This document shows, piece by piece, positions 44,024 to 52,765 of a DNA stretch of 64,000 nt. Position 1 is the first letter of the stretch, and every line of letters begins with the position of its first letter. The stretch comes from Flavivirga amylovorans (GTDB lineage: Bacteria > Bacteroidota > Bacteroidia > Flavobacteriales > Flavobacteriaceae). The stretch covers positions 712,926 through 776,925 of the forward strand of contig NZ_JAUOEM010000002.1 in assembly GCF_030540875.1 (NCBI RefSeq), in the 5' to 3' direction. Below the pieces are notes generated by a model, which was given only the letters and a program-made list of their open reading frames with translations, did no database searches and was not told where the DNA came from. A program made the translations under genes and the position numbers.

Positions 44024-44602
44024 ATGAAATCATTGTTGAAAGTAATACAATTGCATAAAGACGAAGCGTCACTTATAAAAAAAGCGATTAAAAACAATCG
44101 TGAGGCACAGCACGTATTATTTGAATTGCATGCTCCAAAAATGCTAAGTGTTTGTAGATATTATATAAAAGATTTGCAGCAAGCAGAAGAAGCCATGCTT
44201 AACGGGTTTTTTAAAGTATTTTCTAATTTGAAGAGTTTTAAAAGTGAAGGTAGTTTTGAAGGTTGGATTCGGCGAATTATGGTAAGAGAATCTATTTCTT
44301 TTTTAAGACAAAAAAAACAAATAGAATTTTCTGTTGAAGATTTTGAATTCAAGAATGATTATACGAATAATATTAGTACCGATATTGAAGTTGCCGAAAT
44401 ACAGGAACTTATTGATGCACTTCCCGAAGGTTATAAAATGATATTTGTTATGTATGCGATTGAAGGTTACAAGCATTACGAAATAGCAGACATGTTAAAT
44501 ATCGCAGAAGGGACATCAAAATCGCAGTTATTTAAAGCACGAAAGTTGCTTCAAGAAAGAATTAAAGAATTAAATAAAACGACAAGCTATGGAACCAATT
44601 AA
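44024..44602 (+). CDS. ECF-type RNA polymerase sigma factor
   Basis: 192 residues with sigma-2 (LFELHAPKMLSVCRYYIKDLQQAEEAMLNGFFKVF region, about 40-75; GWIRRIMVRESI) and sigma-4 (DALPEGYKMIFVMYAIEGYKHYEIADMLNIAEGTSKSQ, 130-170) regions. It overlaps the following gene by 14 bp, typical of a sigma/anti-sigma pair. Confidence 0.93.
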   Translation: MKSLLKVIQLHKDEASLIKKAIKNNREAQHVLFELHAPKMLSVCRYYIKDLQQAEEAMLNGFFKVFSNLKSFKSEGSFEGWIRRIMVRESISFLRQKKQIEFSVEDFEFKNDYTNNISTDIEVAEIQELIDALPEGYKMIFVMYAIEGYKHYEIADMLNIAEGTSKSQLFKARKLLQERIKELNKTTSYGTN

Positions 44603-45350
44603 ATTTGAAGAAGACATAAGAAATAAGCTTGATAAAAGAACATTGCAGCCATCTGATAATGCCTGGAGCAAACTTTCAGACCGTATAGATAATCATCAAG
44701 GAAAGAAAAGAAATAAAAAGCCAATGTTATGGATAGGTTTGGCAGCGAGTATTGTTGGAATTATGTTAGTGATATCTCAGTTTTTTAATGAAGTTACTAG
44801 TGTTGATGATATTCATAAAACAGTAGTGAACCCTAAAGTTATTGAAGAAAATAAAAATAATGTAGCGGTTGAAGCTGATATTACTATAAAAAAGGCTTCT
44901 GATAACACTCAAGTAAATGAAGAAAAAAAGATTAAAAAATTAGTTAAAAGGCCAACCCTGATTAAAACAGAACTTGTTAAAGAAGAAATTACTATTGCTC
45001 AAGAAAACAATGTGAATAAACTAAAAAAGGAAGCTGTCAGTTCTGTTGAAGTTGTACCAGAGCCTTTAACTTTTGAACAAAAAAAAATACAAGCAGTCGC
45101 AAATCAAATACAATCCTTAAGGGATAATAATAGTATTACTGATGATGCCATCGAAGCTTTGTTACTGGAAGCCCAAAAAGAAATCAGATTAAACCAATTA
45201 TATAATGAAACCACAGGAGTGGTTGATGCTAATTTATTACTTCAAGACGTTGAAGCAGATTTAGATCAATCCTTTAGAAGTAAAGTTTTTGAAGTTATAA
45301 AAACAAGTTATGGAACAGTAAAAACTGCTGTTGCTCATCGTAATGATTAA
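44589..45350 (+). CDS. Putative membrane-anchored anti-sigma factor
   Basis: 253 residues with a cytoplasmic N-terminus (LQPSDNAWSKLSDRID), one transmembrane helix (about 46-66) and a charged, coiled-coil-prone C-terminal part. No zinc-binding ZAS motif is seen. Its role rests on the overlap with the sigma factor and topology, not on homology I can name. Confidence 0.65.
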   Translation: MEPIKFEEDIRNKLDKRTLQPSDNAWSKLSDRIDNHQGKKRNKKPMLWIGLAASIVGIMLVISQFFNEVTSVDDIHKTVVNPKVIEENKNNVAVEADITIKKASDNTQVNEEKKIKKLVKRPTLIKTELVKEEITIAQENNVNKLKKEAVSSVEVVPEPLTFEQKKIQAVANQIQSLRDNNSITDDAIEALLLEAQKEIRLNQLYNETTGVVDANLLLQDVEADLDQSFRSKVFEVIKTSYGTVKTAVAHRND

Positions 45351-45355
45351 CATAT

Positions 45356-45375
45356 ATTCCTGCGTAGGCAGGAAT
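45356..45375 (+). repeat. ATTCCTGC dispersed palindrome
   Basis: ATTCCTGCGTAGGCAGGAAT, one base from the copy at 22368-22387. It is 5 bp after the putative anti-sigma gene. Confidence 0.85.
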
Positions 45376-45457
45376 CTCATGAATTATAACTATAAATATC
45401 ATCAAATCAATTATCAACAGATGCTGAAATAAATTCAGCATAAAAAAACGAACAGTT

Positions 45458-46540
45458 ATGCAAACTATTGCTAAATATTTGGCGCTTGTCGTGCTATGTG
45501 TAAGCGTGCAATTAATCAATGCACAAGACACAATACAGAATGTAAATAACAAAGATAAAATTGAAACTTTAAAAGAAATTAAAGAACGCATTAAAAATGA
45601 AGAACGCAATTTTTTAAAAGCAGAAGTAGAGGCTATTAATATGCGCTTAGAAAAGGGCGAGCTTTCTAATGAAGAAGCTAACACATTAAAAAAAGATGTA
45701 GCCAAAAAGAGAGCTTTAAATATTGAAAACCGTATTTCAATTATAAACAATAAAATAGCACTTTTAGAACGTAATGAAGAAGGATATAAAACAAATGGAG
45801 ATGAAGAGTTGTCAAAAATAGGTTTTACTGTAGGAGGTGATGAGGGCAGTAGTTTTGCTGGCATTAAGATTAAAAACAAAAACAAGCCAAAGAAATATGA
45901 TTTGCGAACGTCTAGCGACTTTGTGTTGGCTTTTGGTTTTAATAATTCGATTATAGAAGGAGAGAGTCTTGATGATTCTCCATATAAAATGGGAGGCTCT
46001 CGATTTTTAGAATTAGGCTGGGCATGGAAAACACGCGTATTTAAAAATACTAATTTTTTACGCTTTAAATATGGGTACTCTTTTCAAATAAATGGATTAA
46101 AACCAGACGATAACAAATATTTTATTCAACAAGGGAACCAAACTGTATTGGAAGAGTTTCCCGAAGATCTCAAAAAATCTAAACTGACGATTACTAATTT
46201 AGTATTTCCTGTTCATTTTGAGTTTGGACCTTCAAAAAAGATTGATAAAGACACATATTTTAGATACTCTACGGAAAACCAATTCAAAATAGGCTTAGGA
46301 GGATATGCGGGTTTTAACATTGGTACTCGTCAAAAACTCAAATATGAGTTGAATGGAGAGAAAATAAAAGACAAGCAAAAACGGGATTTTAATACCAGTA
46401 GTTTAGTATACGGATTAAGTGGATACATTGCTTTTGATGATGTGGCATTATATGTTAAATATGATCTGTCTCCTATCTTTAAAGACCAGATTGTCGATCA
46501 GAATAATATTTCAATAGGTGTTAGGTTTGATGTGGATTAA
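45458..46540 (+). CDS. Outer-membrane beta-barrel protein with N-terminal coiled coil
   Basis: 360 residues: signal peptide (1-22, ending NAQ), a long charged coiled-coil segment (about 30-110, rich in E and K), then a beta-barrel domain (150-360) with alternating strands and a C-terminal SIGVRFDVD strand. It follows the sigma/anti-sigma pair on the same strand and is a likely target or sensor partner of it. The exact role is unknown. Confidence 0.75.
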   Translation: MQTIAKYLALVVLCVSVQLINAQDTIQNVNNKDKIETLKEIKERIKNEERNFLKAEVEAINMRLEKGELSNEEANTLKKDVAKKRALNIENRISIINNKIALLERNEEGYKTNGDEELSKIGFTVGGDEGSSFAGIKIKNKNKPKKYDLRTSSDFVLAFGFNNSIIEGESLDDSPYKMGGSRFLELGWAWKTRVFKNTNFLRFKYGYSFQINGLKPDDNKYFIQQGNQTVLEEFPEDLKKSKLTITNLVFPVHFEFGPSKKIDKDTYFRYSTENQFKIGLGGYAGFNIGTRQKLKYELNGEKIKDKQKRDFNTSSLVYGLSGYIAFDDVALYVKYDLSPIFKDQIVDQNNISIGVRFDVD

Positions 46541-46564
46541 AACATAAAAGACTATCTAAAAAGT

Positions 46565-46668
46565 TGAAAAATGCCATTTTGAGCGCAGTCGAAAAATCTC
46601 GAAAATATTGATAAATATTCAATTTAAGGAGATTCTTCACGTTCGTTCAGAATGACATTTTATAGACT
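46565..46668. repeat. Imperfect inverted repeat of the GAGCGCAGTCGAAAAATCTC type
   Basis: The left arm (ATGCCATTTTGAGCGCAGTC, then GAAAAATCTC) and the reverse complement of the right arm (ATGTCATTCTGAACGAACGT, then GAAGAATCTC) are alike over about 30 bp. It lies between convergent genes next to a MITE-like element. Confidence 0.6.
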
Positions 46669-46703
46669 TCTTCTTTTTTTAATAACTATTAGAAAGGTTG
46701 TAA

Positions 46704-46865
46704 TGAACTCATCTTGACTTTTTCTATTTCCTAAAAAATGGCTAAAATTCGCACATATTTTGTTGCTTTTTTTATGCTTAGCACTGCTATGCCTTGCAAA
46801 AAATGCCTCATATGAACAAATTTTATCTCATTTTCGGTTAAAAACAAAAAGTCAAGATGAGTTCA
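46704..46865. mobile_element. MITE-like element, copy 1
   Basis: 162 bp with perfect terminal inverted repeats (gaactcatcttgacttttt at the left, its complement at the right, plus one extra flanking base pair) and no transposase. The interior is close to copy 2 (52571) and a diverged, inverted relative is at 55921. It lies in the intergenic space between two convergent genes. No clear target-site duplication is seen. Confidence 0.75.
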
Positions 46866-46882
46866 ATGAATTAAATCTAATA

Positions 46883-49114
46883 TCAATTATTTTTTTCCTT
46901 AAAAGAATCAAACTCAGAAGGTGTTTCAACTTTAGGAAACGAATTGTTTTTCATGTCTGTATCAGCATATTCAAAATTAGGATCTAAATTAACTTCCTTG
47001 ACATCTTTTTCTTTTATAAACGTTTTTTGAATTTCATATTCATTTCTACGCCATACTTCGGCAGGAATTATATCAATTTCTTTAGAACCATCAGTAAATA
47101 TCCATTCAACAGTAACAGGCATAACAAGTCCTCCTACATTTTTAATAGTAATTTCGTAAATATTTTTACCAGAAAGTTGTTTACGTAATTCAGGCTCATT
47201 AAGTCTAGATAAAAACTGGCCGTATGCAGCATCTGGTGTTGTATTCATAGTAATCGTTTCAGGACCATTAGAGAAATCTTTTGCTTGAGATTGTGTGCTA
47301 CTTTTACCTGACGTTTCTATTTTTACTTTAGAGGCGTTACTTTGATCCTCAATATTCGAATCCTCTTCATACACTTTAAACCATTTTACATGGCTTAGCT
47401 CCATGTCGACATGGTCGGTAGTAAAAAACCAGCCTCTATAAAACCAATCCAAATCGGTAGCAGTAGCATCTTCAAGAGTTCTGAATAAATCAGCTGGGTT
47501 TGGGTGTTTATATTTCCATCGGTTGGCATACTCTTTAAAAGCTTCATCAAATAACTCTTTTCCAATAATAGAGTTGCGAAGCATTTGTAGACCAACGGTC
47601 GGTTTTAAATAAAAATTAGCACCAAACTGAGACATGAGTTCGCTGTCTGACGTCGTCATAATAGGACGTAAAATGTTTTTGTCACCACTCATAAACGGGA
47701 CAATACTTTTAGGAGTTACACTGTTAAAACCTGGGTAACGCTCTGCCACAGTTCTTTGGTGTAAAAAGGTGTTTAAACCTTCATCCATCCACATCCATTT
47801 ACGCTCGTCCGAACTCACAATCATTGGGAACCAGTTATGACCTACTTCATGAATAATAGTGCCTATCATTCCTTGCTTAGCACCATCACTTATTTTTCCA
47901 TTTTTTGGTCGCCCACCGTTAAAGCTAATCATTGGGAATTCCATACCAATATTAGACGTGTTTACTGAAATGGCAACAGGATAAGGATAATCGAAAGTAG
48001 CTTCAGAATATACTTCTAAAGCATGCATCACAGCTTTAGTAGATTCTTCTTGCCATACAGGTAAACCCTCTTTGGGATAAAAAGACATCGCCATTACAGT
48101 ATTGGTTGGCAACTTTACTGCTTGTGCATCCCACATAAATTTACGGGAAGAAGCAAAGGCAAAATCACGAACGTTTTTAGCACTGAATTTCCACGTTTTT
48201 TGCTTCTTTGATTTTTGTTTTTCGTTAGCTTCTGCTTCTTTTTGAGTAATAATCATTATTGGTTTGTCAAAAGATTTTCTAGCGTCATCCAATCTCTTGC
48301 GTTGTGTTTTTGTTAACACAGATTCACTGTTTTGAAGTAAACCAGTAGCCGCAACAATGTGGTCTTCCGGAACGGTGATTTCTACATCATAATCACCAAA
48401 TTCTAAAGCAAACTCGCCCAATTTTTGAAATTGCTGATTTTGCCAACCTTCAGTATCGTTATAAACCGCCATTCTTGGGAACCAATGTGCAATAAGATAA
48501 ACAGTATTGTCGTCAGATGGAAAATATTCATACCCTTCACGAGATAATAAATACATACTCCTATCAGTAATAGGATAAGACCATGCTATTGAAAAACTTG
48601 TAGATTCTCCAGATTTTAGAAGCGTATTTAACTTCATCTTCATCATGGTATTGTTAACCATGGTTTTTATGTTATTTCCGTTAGAATCTTTTACATATTT
48701 AATAGAATAACCAGCCGGAAAATTAATAGCTCTAGTAAGAAATTGCATTTGTCTGGTAGTCATACCATCCTTTATACTATTGTTAATGCCTCCAAAATCT
48801 TCATTTCCTTTTTTATTGACATTTTGTTCTAGTTGTATCCATAAATAACTTAAATCATCTGGAGAATTATTATAATAAGTAATCGTTTCTTCTCCAGAAA
48901 TGGTATTATTACTTTCATCAAGGATTACTTTTATTTTGTAATTAGCCTGTTGTTGCCAATAATCTCTTCCTGGAGCACCACTGGCAGTTCTATAGGTGTT
49001 TGGAGGTTTAATTAGATTATCAATAGGCTCAAATTTACCTTGCCAGGATTGTGTTTGCGCTTTAACCGACGATAAAGAAAATAGGATTAAAGACGAAATA
49101 ATAAAAAGTCTCAT
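46883..49114 (-). CDS. Secreted M1-family metallopeptidase
   Basis: 743 residues with a signal peptide ending VKAQ. The zinc site HEVGH is at 422-426 with the second Glu at 445 (WMDEGLN); the general catalytic fold of M1 aminopeptidases covers about 90-560. The exopeptidase motif is not the usual GAMEN: GMEFPMISFNGG is seen at the corresponding place. A beta domain ends the protein. Substrate unknown. Confidence 0.92.
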   Translation of the reverse strand: MRLFIISSLILFSLSSVKAQTQSWQGKFEPIDNLIKPPNTYRTASGAPGRDYWQQQANYKIKVILDESNNTISGEETITYYNNSPDDLSYLWIQLEQNVNKKGNEDFGGINNSIKDGMTTRQMQFLTRAINFPAGYSIKYVKDSNGNNIKTMVNNTMMKMKLNTLLKSGESTSFSIAWSYPITDRSMYLLSREGYEYFPSDDNTVYLIAHWFPRMAVYNDTEGWQNQQFQKLGEFALEFGDYDVEITVPEDHIVAATGLLQNSESVLTKTQRKRLDDARKSFDKPIMIITQKEAEANEKQKSKKQKTWKFSAKNVRDFAFASSRKFMWDAQAVKLPTNTVMAMSFYPKEGLPVWQEESTKAVMHALEVYSEATFDYPYPVAISVNTSNIGMEFPMISFNGGRPKNGKISDGAKQGMIGTIIHEVGHNWFPMIVSSDERKWMWMDEGLNTFLHQRTVAERYPGFNSVTPKSIVPFMSGDKNILRPIMTTSDSELMSQFGANFYLKPTVGLQMLRNSIIGKELFDEAFKEYANRWKYKHPNPADLFRTLEDATATDLDWFYRGWFFTTDHVDMELSHVKWFKVYEEDSNIEDQSNASKVKIETSGKSSTQSQAKDFSNGPETITMNTTPDAAYGQFLSRLNEPELRKQLSGKNIYEITIKNVGGLVMPVTVEWIFTDGSKEIDIIPAEVWRRNEYEIQKTFIKEKDVKEVNLDPNFEYADTDMKNNSFPKVETPSEFDSFKEKNN

Positions 49115-49187
49115 AGTTTTTTAAAATATTATTTGAATTAGTCAGCGACAAGATAGCAATATTAATATAAAACAAGCTAGTTTTTTA

Positions 49188-49218
49188 TTGCTTAAAGTCT
49201 AAGGGTTCAGTACATTTG
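49188..49218 (+). promoter_or_regulatory. Bacteroidetes-type promoter of ppa
   Basis: TTG (49188-49190) and TACATTTG (49211-49218) are 20 bp apart, the consensus spacing, and 23 bp before the ppa start. Confidence 0.75.
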
Positions 49219-49241
49219 CCTCCCTAAAATATTTATAAACT

Positions 49242-49769
49242 ATGAGTAAGAAAAAAGATTTAACATTTGATGTGTTAATTGAAATACCAAAAGGAAGTAG
49301 AAATAAATATGAATACGATTTTACACTACATAAAATTCGTTTCGACCGTATGTTATTCTCATCAATGATGTACCCTGGAGACTATGGGTTTATTCCAGAA
49401 ACTTTGGCCTTAGATCAAGATCCGTTAGATGTATTGGTTATGGGAACAGAGCCAACATACCCTATGGTGGTTATGGAAGTTAGACCAATTGGTGTGTTCC
49501 ATATGACTGATGAAAAAGGCCCTGATGAAAAAATTATTTGTGTCCCAGTTTCAGATCCTATTTGGAGCAATAAAAAAGATATAGTAGACTTGAACCCTCA
49601 TAGATTAAAAGAAATAGAGCACTTTTTCCAAGTATATAAAGATTTAGAAAAGAAAAAAGTAGATACAGGAGGATGGGGAAATGCAGAAGAAGCAAGAAAG
49701 ATTTATCACGAATGTGTAGAACGATATGATAATAGTGAACATAAGAAAAAACGAACGTTTACTATTTAG
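49242..49769 (+). CDS. ppa: Soluble inorganic pyrophosphatase (family I)
   Basis: Hydrolyses cytoplasmic pyrophosphate. 175 residues with IEIPKGSRNKYEYD, YPGDYGFIPETL, DQDPLDVLVM and PDEKIICVPVSDP, including the catalytic Asp cluster of family I. It stands next to the membrane pyrophosphatase at 50104. Confidence 0.97.
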   Translation: MSKKKDLTFDVLIEIPKGSRNKYEYDFTLHKIRFDRMLFSSMMYPGDYGFIPETLALDQDPLDVLVMGTEPTYPMVVMEVRPIGVFHMTDEKGPDEKIICVPVSDPIWSNKKDIVDLNPHRLKEIEHFFQVYKDLEKKKVDTGGWGNAEEARKIYHECVERYDNSEHKKKRTFTI

Positions 49770-49799
49770 TTGAAAATTTTCACATAAAATTTATAAAAG

Positions 49800-49826
49800 C
49801 CATCCTAGAATTAGGATGGTTTTTTT
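49800..49826 (+). terminator. Terminator after ppa
   Basis: CCATCCTA/TAGGATGG stem with a GAAT loop, followed by seven Ts. Confidence 0.92.
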
Positions 49827-50103
49827 GTTTATCAGTTTTCACATAAGGAGCGTTTTTGGATATAATTTAAGTGCAATATTTGTATAGAACATATTATTAT
49901 CAATAGTCTCGTTAGAAATGAAATTTCATCTAAATAGACAAGAAAAAACTAACATATGTCATTGTATTAAAAATAATATATTTAAACAGGTGTTTGAATG
50001 TATTATCTTTAATTAATGGAGGCTTTTTTTATCACTTATATTTTCCTATTTTTAGCTCCGTTAAAAAATAATAACTAATAACTAATAAAAAGAACTTATT
50101 AAT
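49827..50103 (+). other. Intergenic leader of the membrane pyrophosphatase
   Basis: 277 AT-rich bases without an ORF or RNA I recognise. A -7-like TATTTTTA (near 50047) lies about 50 bp before the start; it misses the final G. The last part has short direct repeats of AATAACTA. Confidence 0.35.
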
Positions 50104-52506
50104 ATGGAATTAATAGTGAAATTTTTACCAGTGTTTGGAGTTTTAGCTTTGGCGTATGTCTTTATAAAAAGTGCATGGGTCTCCAAACAAGATCAAGGAG
50201 ATGATAAAATGATTCGAATTGCTAAAAATATTGCAGATGGCGCAATGTCTTTTCTAAAAGCAGAATACAAAATTTTATCAATATTTGTAATTGCTGTTGC
50301 TGTTCTGCTGTATTTTAAAGGAAATGCAGAAGAGGGATCTAATGGTATGGTTGCCGTATCTTTTATAGTTGGAGCTATTTGTTCTGCTTTAGCAGGATTT
50401 ATAGGAATGAAAGTTGCTACCAAAGCAAACGTAAGAACTACGAGCGCTGCAAGAACGTCCTTAGGAAAAGCTTTAGAAGTTGCCTTTGCTGGTGGTGCCG
50501 TTATGGGACTTGGTGTTGTTGGGCTCGGTGTTTTAGGCCTAAGTGGTCTTTTTATGATATATCAAAATGTGTGGAGTGGTCCTGAGAATTTATCATTAGT
50601 ACTAAATGTGCTTTCAGGTTTTTCTTTAGGAGCATCATCTATAGCTTTATTTGCTCGTGTTGGAGGTGGTATTTATACCAAAGCGGCCGATGTTGGAGCA
50701 GACTTAGTTGGCAAAGTAGAAGCGGGAATACCAGAAGATCATCCTTTAAATCCTGCGACTATTGCAGATAATGTGGGTGATAATGTAGGTGATGTAGCTG
50801 GAATGGGTGCCGATTTATTCGAATCTTATGTAGGATCAATTATTGGTACCATGGTATTAGGAGCTTTTATTTTAACACCAGACTTTAATGGATTAGGAGC
50901 AGTGTATTTACCGTTAGTATTAGCTGCTGTTGGTATTGTAATGTCTATTATAGGAACATTCTTTGTAAGAGTAAAAGATGGTGGAAATCCACAAACCGCT
51001 TTAAATATTGGTGAATTTGGTTCGGCAGGTTTAATGGTTATAGCGTCTTATTTTATTATTAATGCTTTAATACCAGAAACTGTTGAAGGTTTACCTTTTG
51101 GGGCTATGGGTGTGTTTTGGGCAACTATAGCCGGTTTAGTAGCTGGTTTAGCTGTTGGTAAAGTAACCGAATATTATACTGGAACTGGAAAAGGACCAGT
51201 AAATTCTATTGTTAGACAATCTGAAACTGGTGCTGCAACAAATATCATTGCTGGTTTAGGTATTGGAATGATGTCTACTGCGATTCCTATTATATTAATT
51301 GCGGCGGCTATTTTGGTATCACACCATTTTGCGGGCTTATATGGTATTGCAATTGCTGCGGTAGGAATGCTTGCTAACACAGGAATACAATTAGCGGTAG
51401 ATGCTTACGGACCAATTTCTGATAATGCTGGTGGTATTGCTGAAATGGCAGAGTTACCAAGTGAAGTTCGTGAACGTACCGATAAGTTAGATGCTGTAGG
51501 TAATACAACAGCTGCTATTGGTAAAGGATTTGCAATTGCTTCTGCTGCATTAACGGCATTAGCATTATTTGCGGCTTTCATGAAAACAGCAAATGTAACT
51601 GCTATTGATGTATCTCAACCTCAAATTATGGCAGGATTGTTAGTAGGAGGTATGTTGCCGTTTGTATTTTCAGCATTGTCTATGAATGCCGTTGGTCGTG
51701 CTGCCATGGCTATGATTGAAGAAGTACGTCGTCAGTTTAGAGACATCCCTCAATTAAAAGCAGCTTTAGAAGTAATGCGTAAGTATGATTCTGATATGGG
51801 TAAGGCTTCAGAAGAAGATAGAAAAATATTTGATGCTGCAGATGGGTATGCTGAGTATGACAAATGTGTAGATATTTCGACAAAAGCGTCTATTAAAGAA
51901 ATGGTGTTTCCAGGGTTATTAGCGATAGCTGTTCCTGTTGCTGTTGGCTTTATTGGAGGTGCGGAAATGTTAGGTGGTTTACTTGCAGGTGTTACTACTT
52001 GTGGGGTGCTTATGGCTATCTTTCAATCGAATGCAGGTGGCGCTTGGGATAATGCTAAGAAAACCATTGAAGAGCAAGGCAAAAAAGGGACAGATGCACA
52101 TAAAGCAGCTGTTGTTGGTGATACTGTAGGAGATCCTTTTAAAGATACATCGGGACCTTCTTTAAATATCTTATTAAAACTAATGTCTGTTGTAGCGTTG
52201 GTTATTGCGCCTAGTATTGCATTATCTTCTGATATTGTTACCGCTTACACTTCTGAAGGAAATGAGATAGAAAACGTTGAAGTTTCTAAAGAAATTGAAG
52301 TGAAAATGACTAATAATGATGATGGTACTGTTAAGGCGGTAGTGACTACTGTAACTATTGAAAATGATGAAGAATCTATAAGTTATGAAACTTTTAACGG
52401 AAGTGAATCTGAAGTAGAAGCTAATATTGAAGCTTTAAAAGGAAGTTATAAAATAGCTGGTGTAGAGGTAAAAGAAATTATTAGAGAGGTTCAGACTCTT
52501 AATTAA
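50104..52506 (+). CDS. hppA: Membrane-bound ion-pumping pyrophosphatase
   Basis: Couples PPi hydrolysis to H+ or Na+ export. 800 residues with about 16 transmembrane helices, [35 protein letters not shown] and [17 protein letters not shown]. The motif [10 protein letters not shown] has Ala and Gly where K+-independent enzymes have Lys and Thr, so it should be K+-dependent. After the last helix there is an unusual 75-residue soluble tail (725-800; many acidic residues, [17 protein letters not shown]). Adjacent to the soluble ppa. Confidence 0.95.
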   Translation: MELIVKFLPVFGVLALAYVFIKSAWVSKQDQGDDKMIRIAKNIADGAMSFLKAEYKILSIFVIAVAVLLYFKGNAEEGSNGMVAVSFIVGAICSALAGFIGMKVATKANVRTTSAARTSLGKALEVAFAGGAVMGLGVVGLGVLGLSGLFMIYQNVWSGPENLSLVLNVLSGFSLGASSIALFARVGGGIYTKAADVGADLVGKVEAGIPEDHPLNPATIADNVGDNVGDVAGMGADLFESYVGSIIGTMVLGAFILTPDFNGLGAVYLPLVLAAVGIVMSIIGTFFVRVKDGGNPQTALNIGEFGSAGLMVIASYFIINALIPETVEGLPFGAMGVFWATIAGLVAGLAVGKVTEYYTGTGKGPVNSIVRQSETGAATNIIAGLGIGMMSTAIPIILIAAAILVSHHFAGLYGIAIAAVGMLANTGIQLAVDAYGPISDNAGGIAEMAELPSEVRERTDKLDAVGNTTAAIGKGFAIASAALTALALFAAFMKTANVTAIDVSQPQIMAGLLVGGMLPFVFSALSMNAVGRAAMAMIEEVRRQFRDIPQLKAALEVMRKYDSDMGKASEEDRKIFDAADGYAEYDKCVDISTKASIKEMVFPGLLAIAVPVAVGFIGGAEMLGGLLAGVTTCGVLMAIFQSNAGGAWDNAKKTIEEQGKKGTDAHKAAVVGDTVGDPFKDTSGPSLNILLKLMSVVALVIAPSIALSSDIVTAYTSEGNEIENVEVSKEIEVKMTNNDDGTVKAVVTTVTIENDEESISYETFNGSESEVEANIEALKGSYKIAGVEVKEIIREVQTLN

Positions 52507-52538
52507 AAGAAGATAACCTATTATTTACTATAAAATAT

Positions 52539-52564
52539 AAAACCACGCTTAAAGCGTGGTTTTA
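52539..52564. terminator. Bidirectional terminator after hppA
   Basis: AAAACCACGCTT and AAGCGTGGTTTT form a near-perfect inverted repeat with a short loop and flanking A and T runs. Reads in both directions. Confidence 0.88.
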
Positions 52565-52570
52565 TATTTT

Positions 52571-52751
52571 GAACTCATCTTGACTTTTTCTATTTCCTAA
52601 AAAATGGCTAAAATTCGCTCATATTTTGTTACTTTTTTTATGCTTAGCACTGCTATGCCTCGCAAAAAATGCCTCATCTGAACAAATTTTATCTCATTTC
52701 TGCCCGTCCGGCAGGCGGGTTCGGTTAAAAACAAAAAGTCAAGATGAGTTC
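52571..52751. mobile_element. MITE-like element, copy 2, with nested palindrome
   Basis: Same 19-bp terminal inverted repeats as copy 1 (46704) and near-identical interior, but with a short extra GC-rich palindrome (CTGCCCGTCCGGCAGGCGG) inserted at about 52701. Sits between convergent hppA and the S9 peptidase gene. Confidence 0.78.
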
Positions 52752-52765
52752 TTTATAAAAAATGG

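Noticed and set aside
45295-45885. 196-codon hydrophobic ORF on the minus strand
   Set aside because: It is antisense to the outer-membrane protein gene and spans a palindromic repeat; no recognisable family.
46760-46987. ORF with a hydrophobic start reading LLFLCLALLCLAKNAS
   Set aside because: It lies mostly in the MITE-like element and runs into the 3' end of the M1 peptidase gene on the other strand. The same peptide start recurs at 52626 because the element recurs, not because a protein is conserved.
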